Positions 22,622 to 34,084 of a stretch of DNA of 64,000 bases are shown one piece after another (the first letter of the stretch is position 1; the number at the start of each line of letters is the position of its first letter). This stretch comes from Aphanomyces cochlioides (Eukaryota; Oomycota; Saprolegniomycetes; Saprolegniales; Verrucalvaceae), in contig JAHQRK010000023.1 in assembly GCA_019828595.1 (NCBI GenBank), forward strand, positions 310,001 to 374,000. The letters run 5' to 3'. The translations under genes were made by a program, and so were the position numbers. The notes below the pieces were generated by a model. That model did no database searches, was not told the origin of the DNA, and saw nothing but the letters and a program-made list of their open reading frames with translations.

Positions 22622-23153
22622 AAATCATCGTCGTCATTGTCTTCTTCGTCAGAAAAGTAAGTTCTTCGTTTGATCTACTCACGAATAGGTCAACAGCTTG
22701 GAATAAGACGGATATCATACCGTGACTTTCGTACGTTGTTGCTCTTCCGCAGCATCCGTTCGATTCAACAACTCGATAAACTTATTTTCGTCAATCTGTC
22801 CTGGCAATTGACCTCGTTGCGCCATTTGAATGATCATATCTTCCAACGCTGCTGCTTTCTCAGGCTTCACCATTGCAATACGAGACACTAGTCATGTCAA
22901 TCGTCACTCAATGTCCTGGCATTTACGGACGTACATCGTTCTTTCGCTTCGGGAGTCATGATACTGGTCAAGATTTGCTTCTTCATTTCGTCATTTTCCC
23001 TAGACAATTCGATGGGGCGTCAACGATACTTCGATCGACAGCATTGTCCTACTGCTTGCGGCGTTGCTCAGCTTGCATTTGCTCCATTGACTTCTACGTT
23101 GCGCAGGTTACTTGGATGTCCATGGACTTTCTACGTACTCCGCCGCCGTTCAT
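22618..23153 (-). CDS. PDCD5: PDCD5 (programmed cell death 5 / DNA-binding TFAR19)
   Basis: Small conserved protein of archaea and eukaryotes. Five exons separated by introns of about 45-50 nt: MNGGG; KSMEQMQAEQRRKQ; ENDEMKKQILTSIMTPEAKE; RLSRIAMVKPEKAAALEDMI to QQRTKVT; IKRRTYFSDEEDNDDDDF. The core LSRIAMVKPEKA followed by EDMIIQMAQRGQLPGQI is diagnostic, and the acidic DDDDF tail after an SDEED site is typical. The start codon exon codes for only five residues. TAA stop (tta at 22618-22620) overlaps the opposite gene's TAG. Confidence 0.93.
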
Positions 23154-23655
23154 GTTTGCTTGATCAAGTAATTTCGGAACTGGGAATTTTAAATACGTTA
23201 TTATTTGAAATTAAATTCTATTATACTTGATTTGTGTATGCCGTGTAAATTAATATATTGTTTAAGCTTAACCTTGATTAAAGTATGCTTCTTCCAGAAT
23301 TTACCAAAAATAATAAAAAAATCCAATTTTAAATATACCTGACCTGAACCACTTTAAATCTACCGCAATACCTACACGAGCAGTTGGAACAAAAACAATA
23401 AATTCCAAGACTCGACGATTACAACAACGCGTAGTTTATGAGAGTAAAGTCATAATCATTTGTTGGAGAGAGAGAAAGCACTGATATTCTTGGAGGCATT
23501 AAACAAGTTTCACTGTTAAATTGATTTCGGAAATAATTTTAAATAGTTCTAGATGTATTTAAAATGTATTTAAAATATTCATTGAAAAACCTTGGAGCAT
23601 GCTTTGGTCATGCCGCGCGCTGTCTTGATCACAACTTTCCCAAGCGCTACAGAAG
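23154..23655. other. AT-rich gap with solo CTTGATTAAAGTA motif
   Basis: About 500 bases between PDCD5 and SFT2 starts/stops, very AT-rich at 23180-23340. Contains CTTGATTAAAGTA at 23273-23285, the same word as the arms of the hairpin repeat at 30284-30380. No gene seen. Confidence 0.5.
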
Positions 23656-24351
23656 CTACATGAGACTCGATCGTGCGGACGAATACGTACTCTGAAAAGC
23701 GGTGACGCCGCCTGGAAAGGCCGAGATGAGAAAGTACGCCAGAGTGATCAATTGCATGCCCGCGCTGATGACCACGTAGATGTAGCTGCCGAGAACAAGG
23801 CAGGAATACAGCGTGGCGGCCAATGAGCTCAAATATAGTGTCGTGATGATAATCTGATCGGCTTGAAGCAGCGATAAGAGGTAGGATTTCCATCCGCGCA
23901 AGACCGCAACGGCTGCTAGGCAAGACAAGCTGCCGAGGGAGAAGCTTAAGGCAAACTTGGACGGACGAACCAGCAGAAGAGGCAGAAAGAGCGACGCGAG
24001 ACCAAAAAAGAGAACTGCGAGGAGCAAGAGCATCACAAACTTTCGAAAACGCTGCGGGTAGCTCTTCATGTTGTCCATGTGCACGGGTGTTGTCTGCGCT
24101 TTGATATTGCTCCATAATGATTGCAAGCTTGACAGTGAAGGAGCTGGCGAGCCGCTTTCTAAATCTGGACTTTCGTCACCAGTGAGCGACGCCGTGTCGG
24201 ATGGACTGAGCGGGCCGTTGTTCTTCAAGAAAGACTGTCCCCATGAAGAGAGAGACGAAGTTGCTGCTGAGAAAGACTTGGCCAAGTTGCTCGAGGAGGA
24301 CGACGCAGCCGCTCCCCATTGAGCGCGGACGTTCGCGGCCGACAGTTCCAT
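23656..24351 (-). CDS. SFT2-family vesicle transport membrane protein
   Basis: Four-helix membrane protein of late Golgi/endosome retrograde traffic. Single exon, 231 residues from the ATG at 24351 (MELSAANVRAQWG). A Ser-rich cytosolic N-terminal half is followed by a basic FRKF and four hydrophobic segments: VMLLLLAVLFFGLASLFLPL, FALSFSLGSLSCLAAVAVL, TTLYLSSLAATLYSCLVLGS and ISAGMQLITLAYFLISAFPG, ending with the family signature FPGGVTAF. The frame continues 10 codons upstream without an ATG. Confidence 0.87.
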   Translation of the reverse strand: MELSAANVRAQWGAAASSSSSNLAKSFSAATSSLSSWGQSFLKNNGPLSPSDTASLTGDESPDLESGSPAPSLSSLQSLWSNIKAQTTPVHMDNMKSYPQRFRKFVMLLLLAVLFFGLASLFLPLLLVRPSKFALSFSLGSLSCLAAVAVLRGWKSYLLSLLQADQIIITTLYLSSLAATLYSCLVLGSYIYVVISAGMQLITLAYFLISAFPGGVTAFQSTYSSARSSLM

Positions 24352-24779
24352 CTCGAAATGATGTTTGGGAATGTGTAACAAAATTGAAAAATTTCATTGG
24401 ATTGGGTCAAAAATAATTAATTAATTAGTGAATTAATTCTATTTTTAGCGAATTAGATCCAGAGAACATGATTCCAAAGATATCATCTCATGAAGAAAGA
24501 ACACTCTGTGACGAACGTTCAGTTCACACTGCAACGCAGAAGACACCAAGCTGCCACTATATTCAACCGACAATTACTTCAGTCATGGAGAGATGTCTGC
24601 CCATAGCTCGATGTGGACATTGTATTGCCCCGACCTTTCTAGCAAGGGGGTATTGTCATTCAATTGGTGAATATTATATTTTTCATTGAATTGATTGGAG
24701 AATTAATTCGGTTTTTATTAATTTTATTACTTTTAGCCAATTATATTGAGGTATGAGTCATTTTCAAATTTGACGCAAA
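24352..24779. other. Divergent promoter region, SFT2 and PSMG4
   Basis: About 430 bases, AT-rich in parts (24400-24450, 24660-24750). Holds the initiator-like sequence immediately before PSMG4 (listed separately). No gene seen. Confidence 0.5.
24759..24773 (+). promoter_or_regulatory. Oomycete-type initiator (Inr) before PSMG4
   Basis: TCATTTTCAAATTTG, 6 bases before the ATG at 24780. It fits the oomycete core promoter consensus TCAYTYYNCAWTTT. The very short distance implies a tiny 5' UTR. Confidence 0.6.
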
Positions 24780-25250
24780 ATGGAGACGATGATGGAAGCG
24801 TTGCGCGTGGAAGAAAGGACATCCACACGTATCCTTGACTTTGATGGAGAGTTCGTTGACCAGCACTTTAGCGTGCAGGTAAATGCCTTCTTTGACCAGT
24901 ATTGAGTCTATGGATGTAGATCTGGTTGCTCGCCAACGCTTGTTTCGTCTGGATTGGGTTGGATTCCACTTCAGTGAGCTTGGGGTCAGTATTGCGTCTC
25001 TCTTCAAGCGTCTTAAATATATTCGTGTAGCTCTATGTCAACTGCAGTCAAGACAAAATATGATCCACTTCCGCTTGCATCGAGCTTGATTGGCGGTGGA
25101 AGCGAAATAGAGCAGCAAATGGCACAGCGTTTGGTCTTGCGTACTGGACGTCAAGTGTTTGTCAGCTGCAACTTACCAGACGACGATATGGACTTAGGAG
25201 CTTTCATTGAACGCGCGATCATCAAACGATTGAACCAAGAGTCTCGTTAA
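24780..25250 (+). CDS. PSMG4: Proteasome assembly chaperone 4 (PSMG4)
   Basis: Chaperone that, with PSMG3, helps build the 20S alpha ring. Three exons: METMMEALRVEERTSTRILD to HFSVQ; IWLLANACFVWIGLDSTSVS to SLG; SMSTAVKTKYDPLPLASSL to the stop. Introns are about 24880-24921 and 24987-25031. The order of features (F/L-rich strand, VWIG strand, YDPLPLASSLIGG, RLVLRTGRQVFVSCNLPDDD, FIERAIIKRL) matches PSMG4 along its whole length. Complete, about 125 residues. Confidence 0.88.
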
Positions 25251-25277
25251 TATAGAACGAATACGACGAGGTGTTAT

Positions 25278-27415
25278 CTAAATGGCAGGGACGAGCCACG
25301 TGTGGACAGACGAATCATTGCCGACGGAAATGAGCTGGTCATCCGCCATAAACTTGACGCCCATGACACCATCTTTGTGCGTGTACTCAAACTTGAATCG
25401 GTTGGCTGGCTTTTCAACGCTCCAGACAAAGATGTGCTCATCGAGGGAGCCCGTGGCGACGTGTGTGCCACTTGGCGACCAGGCCAAAGTGGTCACACGG
25501 GTAGTGTGGTGGACCCATTGGCCTGCAACTCGCGCAGTACCAGTGGCGACGTCCCAAATGCGAACTTCACGGCCAGAGTCACCAGCAGCAAGTAGCGTGC
25601 CATCAGGAGAGAAGCTCAAGCAGGTAAGGGCTCCTGAGTGGCCCGCATACGTAGCGGTTTCTTCGAGCGTGAAGCCACTGCCATTTTGGACAACTTGGAA
25701 GATATGGATGAGACGGTCTTCATCGCCACCGACAGCTACAGTCGTCTAGTCATAAAGTTAGGTTGAGTATTGGAATTGTGACATACTCCCGATGGAGAAA
25801 TGGCAACAGAAGTTGGTGTCCATGCGAAGTTGGGGCTCTCGAAGGCGAGTTGGCCATCAGCAATGAGCTTGACGCCCTTGTTGGTGCCAACAGCGCAGAG
25901 AATTGTACCAGATGCGGAATGCGTGGCCAAGGCAACGTCAGATGGCTGAGCACCGTTGAGACCGACACTACCACTGTACGTTGCTTCAGCAAGCGATCCA
26001 AATCGGACGACATCATCCCATCCACCACTGGCAACAAGACCCTTGTGCACGTCAATGCTCGTGACCTTGGCAGTGTGAACGGCGCCATCAAGACGGTGGC
26101 CGCTCGAGCCTTTCCAAGCGACGACTGCACCATCGTAACTTCCCGTGACGATGGTAGCCGTTTCAGGATCGACGGCGATAGCTTGGAGGCTCACTTGATG
26201 GCCTTGAAGAACGCTATGAATTTAAATGGTCAATTCGAGATATTTGGATCGTGACGTCGTACCGGAGAGGCTTGGAAGGGTTGTTACTATCGAGGTAGTT
26301 GAGATCACCAGACAACGAGAGAGAGATCAAAAAGTCACCGACCCAGACGACACCGCATTGCATGTCAGACACAGCCGAGCCAAAAGTGAAGGTCGTAACG
26401 ACGGAGAGCGTCGACACATCCCAGAGCTTGACAGTCTTGTCACCCGAAGCAGTCAAAAGCTGCTTGCTGTCAGGGCTCCAAGCCACAGAATAGATGGAAA
26501 CAGCATGTTCCTACAAGCAACATCAATACCATGCAGATAGAATTGGAAAAGGACGTACCACTGGGAAGACGGCGATTTTCTCACTAGTCTTGGCGTCGTA
26601 GAGCACCATACCCTTGTCGGAGCCAACACTCACGGCATGGACGCCATCAGGCGAGTAGCGCACGCAGTTGGCAAAGTTCGTGTGCGCAGGAACGGAATGC
26701 TTGAACTTGAAAGGAGGGCCTTCATAGGCACAGACGAGGGCATCTTCAGAGGCAGTCAAAATGCGGAAAGGACGGTTGGGTTTGTAGTCGCAGCTCATGA
26801 TACGCTTCGAGTGACCGACAATATCGCCGATGCTGTTGCCAGTGTCCCACATGAAAACCTACAAGTCCAATAAGTCCATGAAAAAATCAGGAGGTGAATT
26901 CTTACGCGAGCAAGCAAGTTGCGTCCATCACCGACGGCAACAATGCGCTTGCTTTCAGGATCCCAAGACAAATCCTTGACTTCGCCCGCAAAGACGGGGA
27001 TTTCTACCTTGAGAGTGTGTTCTGGGTTATCCCACGACCTATTTTCATGTCAATATGAGAGAAAGGACAAAATACTGTACCAGACGCGAATTTTGCCACT
27101 GACATCGGCGGAAGCGACCCAATATCCACTTGGGGAAAATTTGGCGACAGTCGTCGTGTCATTGTGGCCACGGTAGATAAAGCAGTCAACAGGGTTGGCC
27201 AAATCGCGCACAATCACGAGCTTGCCCGTGCAGTAGATGATCTTGGGTTCCTTTGGATGGACGCTCAAGACAGTTGGAGAACCACGAGACGTCGTCGGGT
27301 GAGGACTAAACGTAGACTATTGCAAGGGTGAGCATGGAGTAGCGGTGAGAGAGGATGGACGCACCTTGAGGTTTGGACTGGGGATTCGCTCCGTGGGGTT
27401 GTTGCTGTTCGACAT
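25278..27415 (-). CDS. Actin-interacting protein 1 (WDR1/AIP1)
   Basis: WD40 protein with two seven-bladed propellers that works with cofilin to disassemble actin filaments. Exons, right to left: [51 protein letters not shown] with [98 protein letters not shown]; through to [20 protein letters not shown] and [12 protein letters not shown]. The opening [19 protein letters not shown] and [20 protein letters not shown] are typical of AIP1. About eight introns of 45-60 nt. Apparently complete. A TTATCCGGAT motif lies 56 bases upstream. Confidence 0.9.
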
Positions 27416-28045
27416 CTTTTTGCTGACTGAGGAAAGGCCAGACGAGGGGTCGTTCGTTTGGATGACCACATTATCCGGATGTACCGCATAACGGAAATTC
27501 ATATCCGGTTGATTCAAATGACTATAAATTACAAAAAAGCTCTTATTGCAAGATATCACATACGATATAAGAACTTTTTTATAATACTTTTCGCGACAAA
27601 AGTACAACGAGCAAGAGGCAGTAAAGTAAGCGAAGACAAGCTTGCCACAGAGGAGTCACAGTAGGGTGGATTGCAAGGAGGGATTTAGCGCGTTTTCCTT
27701 TCTCGGTTGCGTCGTCAATAGGCGAAACTTTCACATGGTGGCAAGGGTTGGAAGAATGCATGTTGTACTTCAAGAATGAACGTGGAAGAATGCCACACAC
27801 ATTTTGAAGCTTGTTGTAATGTTCAAATGTGAGAAACAAGCTGAATGGAATGGCCGAGATATCTCTCTAGAATCTACTCGTATCCTGCAGAGATAGAGTC
27901 AATCAATTCTTTGGCGTCATTGGGTTGAAGAACAGCATGCTGCCTTTCTTCCGGATATGGTCAACATTGTCCGGATAACAGGAGTATAAAGTTAGACAGA
28001 CCTTGACTGGGATACCTGTATCATTTAATATTCCAAAAGTGATCG
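27416..28045. other. Divergent promoter region, AIP1 and sirtuin
   Basis: About 630 bases. Contains TTATCCGGAT (27471-27480), ATATCCGGTT (27501-27510), TTCCGGATAT (27951-27960) and GTCCGGATAA (27971-27980), copies of a motif also found before PRMT1 and ASF1. No gene seen. Confidence 0.55.
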
Positions 28046-29539
28046 ATGAGCTCAAATCGAGCGCGGTATGCGCGTGGCGTGAAGCGGCAAGATGTCAATT
28101 ATGCTGTCCTCCACACTGGTCAATTAGTTCCTGACTTGGATAGTCCAGAGAAAGCAACGAAGAAAGCAAAGAAAACAGCCAAGACTGGATGCTACATGTG
28201 TCAAAACCACCAAACGGGAGACAAATTGTGTCAATGCACAACCTGTGTGCATCGGTACCTGCGGCATGAATGACGATACCATCAATGATGTGGTTTACCA
28301 ATGTAGGTTCCATATATCTTGTGCCAAGAAAGTCACACCGACTGCGCCATCAAATCAATGTTGTCAGGTACAGCTCGTGTCGTTGATATGGTGGCGAGTT
28401 TGAACAACATGGTGCAGTGCTTCATCGCCAATCAAGTCCCGAAAACCATGACTGAACGAGCAAAAGTCACCTCTCTCCATGATATGATTGAAATTGTCAA
28501 GCAATCCAAACAAATTGTTGTTCTCGTTGGTGCTGGTATCAGCGTATCTTGTGGAATTCCTGATTTTCGATCCAAGAATGGCATATATGCCATGGTCCGC
28601 GAGATGGATCTCGACGTATGTTTAGTATTCCACGGCGTCATCTTGACAGTGGATATGTAGCTGCCTGATCCGGAATCGCTGTTTGACATGGATTTCTTTC
28701 GTGCCAACCCCAAGCCCTTCTTCAAGTTTGCTACAAACTTCTTTCAAGGTTCACCCTATTGATGCCATATCATGCGTAAGAGATTCTTTCAGGCAAGACT
28801 TACGAGCCCTCTTTGACTCACCGATTCCTTCGAATGCTGCAAGAGCGAAAGCAACTCCTTCGGGTGTACTCTCAAAATATTGATGCGCTTGAACAGGCAG
28901 CTGGTGTCGATCCTGTCATTCAATGCCACGGTACTCTTGCAATTTCAGCTTGTATGAGCTGCCGGTATATTATCTCGCATCCAATGACCTCTGATGCAAC
29001 TGCATTAGAAAGGAGACACCCACAGCCTACTTGTTTCGAGAAGCAAAAATTGAGATCCCAAGATGTACTTGCGGTGGTATTCTCAAGCCCAAAATCACAT
29101 TCTTCGGTGAGCAGTTGGCTGATGTCACGCGCGATTCACTTGCCTACGACCGCATACACGTAAGGGAGCAGCCAAAAAATCGTTTTGAGAATGAACCTTA
29201 CAGGCCGATTTGCTTCTTGTCATGGGCACATCACTCCAAGTATCTCCAGTGGCAGATATACCGGCATTTCTGCAAGGCATCCCGCAAGTTTTGGTCAATT
29301 TGCAATCTGTCAAGCCCAAGAAACATCCTGTGGGGTTTGATCTCGAATGCTTGGGCAAGTGTGATACGATTGTGTCGTACCTAATGGCAAAACTTGACAT
29401 GACATCCGATGTTGCAATTGACGAGCCTCATTTTCACTCCCCAAATCGTTACTGCTTTGAGTCGTGCCATTTCCAAGGGAGTGAAATAATCCAGCAGCCA
29501 CGCAGTCCTCATGAAGACGCGTTTCACTGGTACATTTGA
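28046..29539 (+). CDS. Sirtuin (class I SIR2 deacetylase) with N-terminal PHD finger
   Basis: NAD-dependent protein deacetylase. Catalytic motifs in order: VVLVGAGISVSCGIPDFRS, YSQNIDALEQAAGV, CHGT, structural zinc ligands in ACMSC and RCTCGG, FFGEQL, VMGTSLQVSPVADIP and QSVKPKK near the adenine site. Ahead of the catalytic domain, splicing two introns (about 28254-28303 and 28368-28417) gives a zinc module: CYMC, then CQCTTCVHRFHISC, then CCQC. This has PHD spacing (C-x2-C-x9-C-x-C-x2-C-x4-H-x2-C-x12-C-x2-C). The N-terminus is basic (KKAKKTAK), compatible with nuclear location. Several further introns lie inside the catalytic part (about 28617-28661, 28749-28793, 28970-29010, 29160-29202). 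The tail after VSYLMAKLD is unrelated to known domains. It lies close to PRMT1 and ASF1. Confidence 0.88.
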
Positions 29540-29596
29540 TAGAAAATGGCATTTGAAACTCTTGTGTTTTCTTTAGCGACGGATGCAGCGAACCGA

Positions 29597-30221
29597 TCAC
29601 AAAAACTCGATTTTCTTGCTCGTATGACATTGAAAGTGATGCAATAATTGGATGTCAAACTCTTGTTTAGGACTTGCTTTGACTATGATCTCTGTACTCG
29701 ATGCCGTAAAACGACCTCGCACCCTCACGCCTTTGTTGAGCATGCCATGGACCCTTGAAGTTTTACGGACAAGTTGCAAACCACAAGATAATTCGTGCAA
29801 TTCACACGATGACACTGCGACTCAGCTCGTTGGTCAACAGATAATTCAATGAATTGGGCATAAATGAAAATCATCTCTTGGACATCTTCGTCTCGTTCCT
29901 TTCTAATGTGTCATTGTGCCTCTTGATACGAAAGATCGCTAAAGTTCTCTTTTGTCCGAAATCTTTTCTTAAAGAGCATTAGAGCTCAAGAGTCTTGGAC
30001 AAATTGAGAGCAATCCAAAGTCAGAGAGCACTGTTGAAGGACAGGCATCTTACCCAATTTGAATCTTTACACTCCAAAAACTGTGTCTTTGCTCCTCCTT
30101 CATACACATACCCTATATAGAGCCCGAGGCAGCGCATAGGCTTGCTTTTCCACGGACGAGACGAGATCTTCCTCGGTTGTTTTCTTGCTCGACGTCTTGC
30201 GAATCTTGGCGCCAAATGCAA
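29597..30221 (-). CDS. Unrecognised multi-exon gene (tentative)
   Basis: Several protein-like segments lie in this order on the minus strand: FQIAFGAKIRKTSSKKTTEE to ALPRALYR (about 30105-30225), FLECKDSNW, RFRTKENFSDLSYQEAQ, ERDEDVQEMIFIYAQFIELS, and a final exon SSCELHELSCGLQLVRKTSR to KASPKQEFDIQLLHHF ending at 29597. The first two junctions fit GT-AG introns (about 30052-30081 is bounded by GTAAG on one side), but I could not join all parts cleanly, and the start is unknown. No family is recognised. Convergent with the sirtuin gene, 57 bases from its stop. Confidence 0.4.
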
Positions 30222-30283
30222 TTTGAAATCGACAGCATCTGCCTTTCTGCCAAGTATACTTTCTTCAAGTATAAGCCATGACT

Positions 30284-30380
30284 TACTTTAATCAAGTGAA
30301 TGAATTAGCGCAATTTAATTGGCTAAAAATAAATGAATGATCCAATCAAATTACTTTTAGATTTTCACTTGATTAAAGTA
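30284..30380. repeat. Short hairpin repeat, MITE-like
   Basis: Perfect 17 bp inverted arms, TACTTTAATCAAGTGAA at 30284-30300 and its reverse complement at 30364-30380, around a 63 bp AT-rich centre. The inner word CTTGATTAAAGTA also occurs alone at 23273-23285 and 31307-31319, always intergenic. Size and structure suggest a miniature inverted-repeat element; no clear target duplication is seen. Confidence 0.6.
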
Positions 30381-30483
30381 TTGATTCTTTCTCTGAGGTT
30401 GAGAGCCAACCAAAAAAAGACTGGTCTTGGCTGGGATATTGAGCAATTGGCGTTAATTCCACAGCTACCTCAAGACTAAAGTC

Positions 30484-31135
30484 ATGGTGATCAAGTACGT
30501 CCGCTCTAGATTGATAGGCGAGTCTCACGGCGGTGGTAAACAGGACCGAAACGTGTGCTTTCAGCGAAAGTCGTATCTACCCTGGCCACGGTAGCCGTCT
30601 TGTCCGCAAGGATGGCAACGCGTACATGTTGCTTAACTCCAAGTGCAAGTCGCTCTTTTTGCAACGCAAGAAGCCTGCCAAGATTCACTGGACCCTTGGC
30701 TGGCGCCGCATGAACAAGAAGCTTCGTGTACGCAAGCAGATTTCATGCAATAATTTGATATTTTCGATTGCAGGTCGAAGAAGTGGCCCGTCGCCGTGCC
30801 CGCAAGACCACCAAGATCCAACGTGCTATTGTTGGCGTTTCCGTTGATGAAGTACGTCATTCTATCTAGCTCAAGGCAGCGTATGGATACGTGTGTATGT
30901 ATAGCTCAAGAAGAAGCGCAACCAAAAGCCTCAAGTGCGCGCTGCTGCCCGCGAAGCCGCTTTGAAGTGATTACGCCCATTGCGACTCTTTGCGTGACAC
31001 TGTGAATCTAGGGAAGCCAAGGAACAAGCCAAGGCCAAGGCCAAGACTGCAGCCCCTGCTGGCGGCAAGAAGCAAGTCATTAAGAACTTGGCCCCCAAGG
31101 GTGGCAAGAAGACTGGCAACCGTGGTGCCTTGTAA
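30484..31135 (+). CDS. RPL24: 60S ribosomal protein L24 (eL24)
   Basis: Ribosomal large-subunit protein. Exon 1 is only 11 bases (MVIK-, phase 2); after a 44 nt intron it continues TETCAFSESRIYPGHGSRL, then KDGNAYMLLNSKCKSLFLQ, KKPAKIHWTLGWRRMNKK, then across introns VEEVARRRARKTTKIQRAIV, LKKKRNQKPQVRAAAREAA and a Lys/Ala-rich tail ending GGKKTGNRGAL. The C-F/H-R-GxGxxFxRxDG zinc-ribbon-like start is replaced by CAFSESRIYPGHGSRLVRKD, as usual in eL24. Complete, four introns including one of about 50 nt near 30856. Confidence 0.95.
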
Positions 31136-31995
31136 GCAGACTACCCAGTCTGCTTAATGGATTTAGGCCTCGACGGGCTGTGGACGTTAAAACCATAATC
31201 CAATGCACGCTGCGCACTGGAGATTTGCCGTCTTGATCTTGTTCTTCTCTCAATCGTCGTCGCGTCTTTCTAGGCCTTGCCATCGATTGGTTCTCGTCGA
31301 GTTTATCTTGATTAAAGTATAGGACACTGAGTGTCATTGTGCAATTGCAGAGTAAAAATCAAGGAAAACAGACTTGATGAAGACACGTCAGCAAGGACCT
31401 TCGTGCCTTCGTCCAACTGCTGGCGAAGAAGCGCAATTACTCTTTATTGCATGGTACATATCCATCTTCTTCATTGAATGGCTTGTGGGTGGCAAGGCGT
31501 CGATTCTTGCTTCAACCCTGTCTTTATCCATGACCCAAGTTTGAAAAAAAAGTCACCAATTTTGTGAAAATTAAATGAATATTCGATAAATTCATCTATT
31601 TTCCTCCACGTTGAAGAATTAACACAAGAATTCATCGACTCTGCTTGACAGTGGAAAATAACGCCAAGCGTAAGGTATATCCCAAATGCTCAGCATCACA
31701 TTTGGGACAGCTCGATTTGTCCTTTAGGTGGCTCGAATCAAGATGACAAGACCACGCCATTCTCATGTGATTTCTCGCCCTAACTGTAAATCAGGGAACA
31801 CACATTTTCCGGATAAAAGAGAGATGTAACATTGGAGCGTTCTACTCGCTAGACAAAGCTAGCCAGTGCTCTATGGGTATATACATTCGAATGTTGCGTT
31901 CGATTTGCGCTGTCTACTGGAGATGGTTGTTGCTTCAGTTCTTTGGGAGTTTTGTGCATTTTGTTAGGAGTACTACATTCCAATATTAAATGACG

Positions 31996-32006
31996 TATCC
32001 GGATAA
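31996..32006. promoter_or_regulatory. TATCCGGATAA motif upstream of PRMT1
   Basis: Near-palindrome 90 bases before the PRMT1 ATG. The same core TCCGGATA occurs 56-95 bases before the starts of AIP1 (27471), the sirtuin (27951, 27971) and ASF1 (34001). It is a candidate transcription-factor site. Confidence 0.45.
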
Positions 32007-32032
32007 ATCACTTTTTTATTGATGAATTTTGA

Positions 32033-33186
<1,154 letters not shown>

Positions 33187-33220
33187 TACCCAAAGGCACA
33201 TAGATAATGGTATTTTACCT

Positions 33221-33928
33221 TTACATATCTTCTTCAAACTCAATACCCGAGTCAGCGTCTTCATCATCCATGTCGACGTCGTCTTCTTCCATATCTTGGT
33301 CATCGCCCTCTGCTGGTTCGCCAATCACAATGTCAGGATGCAGATTGTCCAGTTGAGCGGCTGCCTTAATAAGTTCGTCTTCGTTTAGCATGTCCGACTC
33401 AACAACTGGGACACCATTCGAGCCTTGTTGTCCAAACTCAGCTCCAGCCCCAGCTGCAGATCCGGGAGCCCAGTCGATGGGAAACCGCGTCACGCGAGGT
33501 TTGTCAGCCAAGATATTTCGTTGTAATTTGTGGATATCAACGACTGGTGGAGGGTTTTCGAGCAGAAATGGATCTGTGTAGTCATTGTTGACGTAATAGC
33601 CAACGCGGACAAATTCGCGCGACTTGTACGAGCAAGTGACCAAGACGACTGTGACACCGATTTTGTCTTCTTCTGGGATTGCCGCCGGGTCCGGAGGTTC
33701 CGATTGAAAGACAAACTTGTTGGTGCCAACGGGGACAGGGCCGACAAGCACTTCTTCCAGCACTTGATCGCGGCTTTCGTCTTCGGCACTGCCGACGTAT
33801 GTGATCTTCCACTCCAAGTCATCTTCAAGAGGATGTGCGCATTCGAACGTGACTTCAAACTGGAATGGGTTTGTAAAAGCCGTCGGGTTGTCCAAGACGG
33901 TAATATTCGTCAACGTCACGTACGCCAT
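33221..33928 (-). CDS. ASF1: Histone chaperone ASF1
   Basis: H3-H4 chaperone for replication-coupled and independent nucleosome assembly. Single exon, 235 residues. The immunoglobulin-like core is MAYVTLTNITVLDNPTAF, FQFEVTFECAHPLEDDLEWK, then VGSAEDESRDQVLEEVLVGP, DKIGVTVVLVTCSYKSREFV, RVGYYVNNDY and RFPIDWAPG. The H3-binding residues around VGYYVNN are in place. The C-terminal 60 residues are acidic (DDVDMDDEDADSG), as in yeast Asf1. Convergent with PRMT1 (34 bases between stops). The upstream region holds AATCCGGATAAAT at about 34000. Confidence 0.97.
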   Translation of the reverse strand: MAYVTLTNITVLDNPTAFTNPFQFEVTFECAHPLEDDLEWKITYVGSAEDESRDQVLEEVLVGPVPVGTNKFVFQSEPPDPAAIPEEDKIGVTVVLVTCSYKSREFVRVGYYVNNDYTDPFLLENPPPVVDIHKLQRNILADKPRVTRFPIDWAPGSAAGAGAEFGQQGSNGVPVVESDMLNEDELIKAAAQLDNLHPDIVIGEPAEGDDQDMEEDDVDMDDEDADSGIEFEEDM

Positions 33929-34000
33929 CTTGCCTCTGCAGTCGGCTCGTCGACGTCGTCCCAGGAACGCAAATTCAAAAATGAGAGAGGCTCAAGCCAA

Positions 34001-34009
34001 TCCGGATAA
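34001..34009. promoter_or_regulatory. TCCGGATAA motif upstream of ASF1
   Basis: 73 bases before the minus-strand ASF1 start; member of the shared motif set described for PRMT1, the sirtuin and AIP1. Confidence 0.4.
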
Positions 34010-34084
34010 ATCCCTCCAAAAAGTTGGCGCGCAATTTCAGTATACAAATTCCAAGTATAACATTTAAATAATGGGAAAGGCGTG

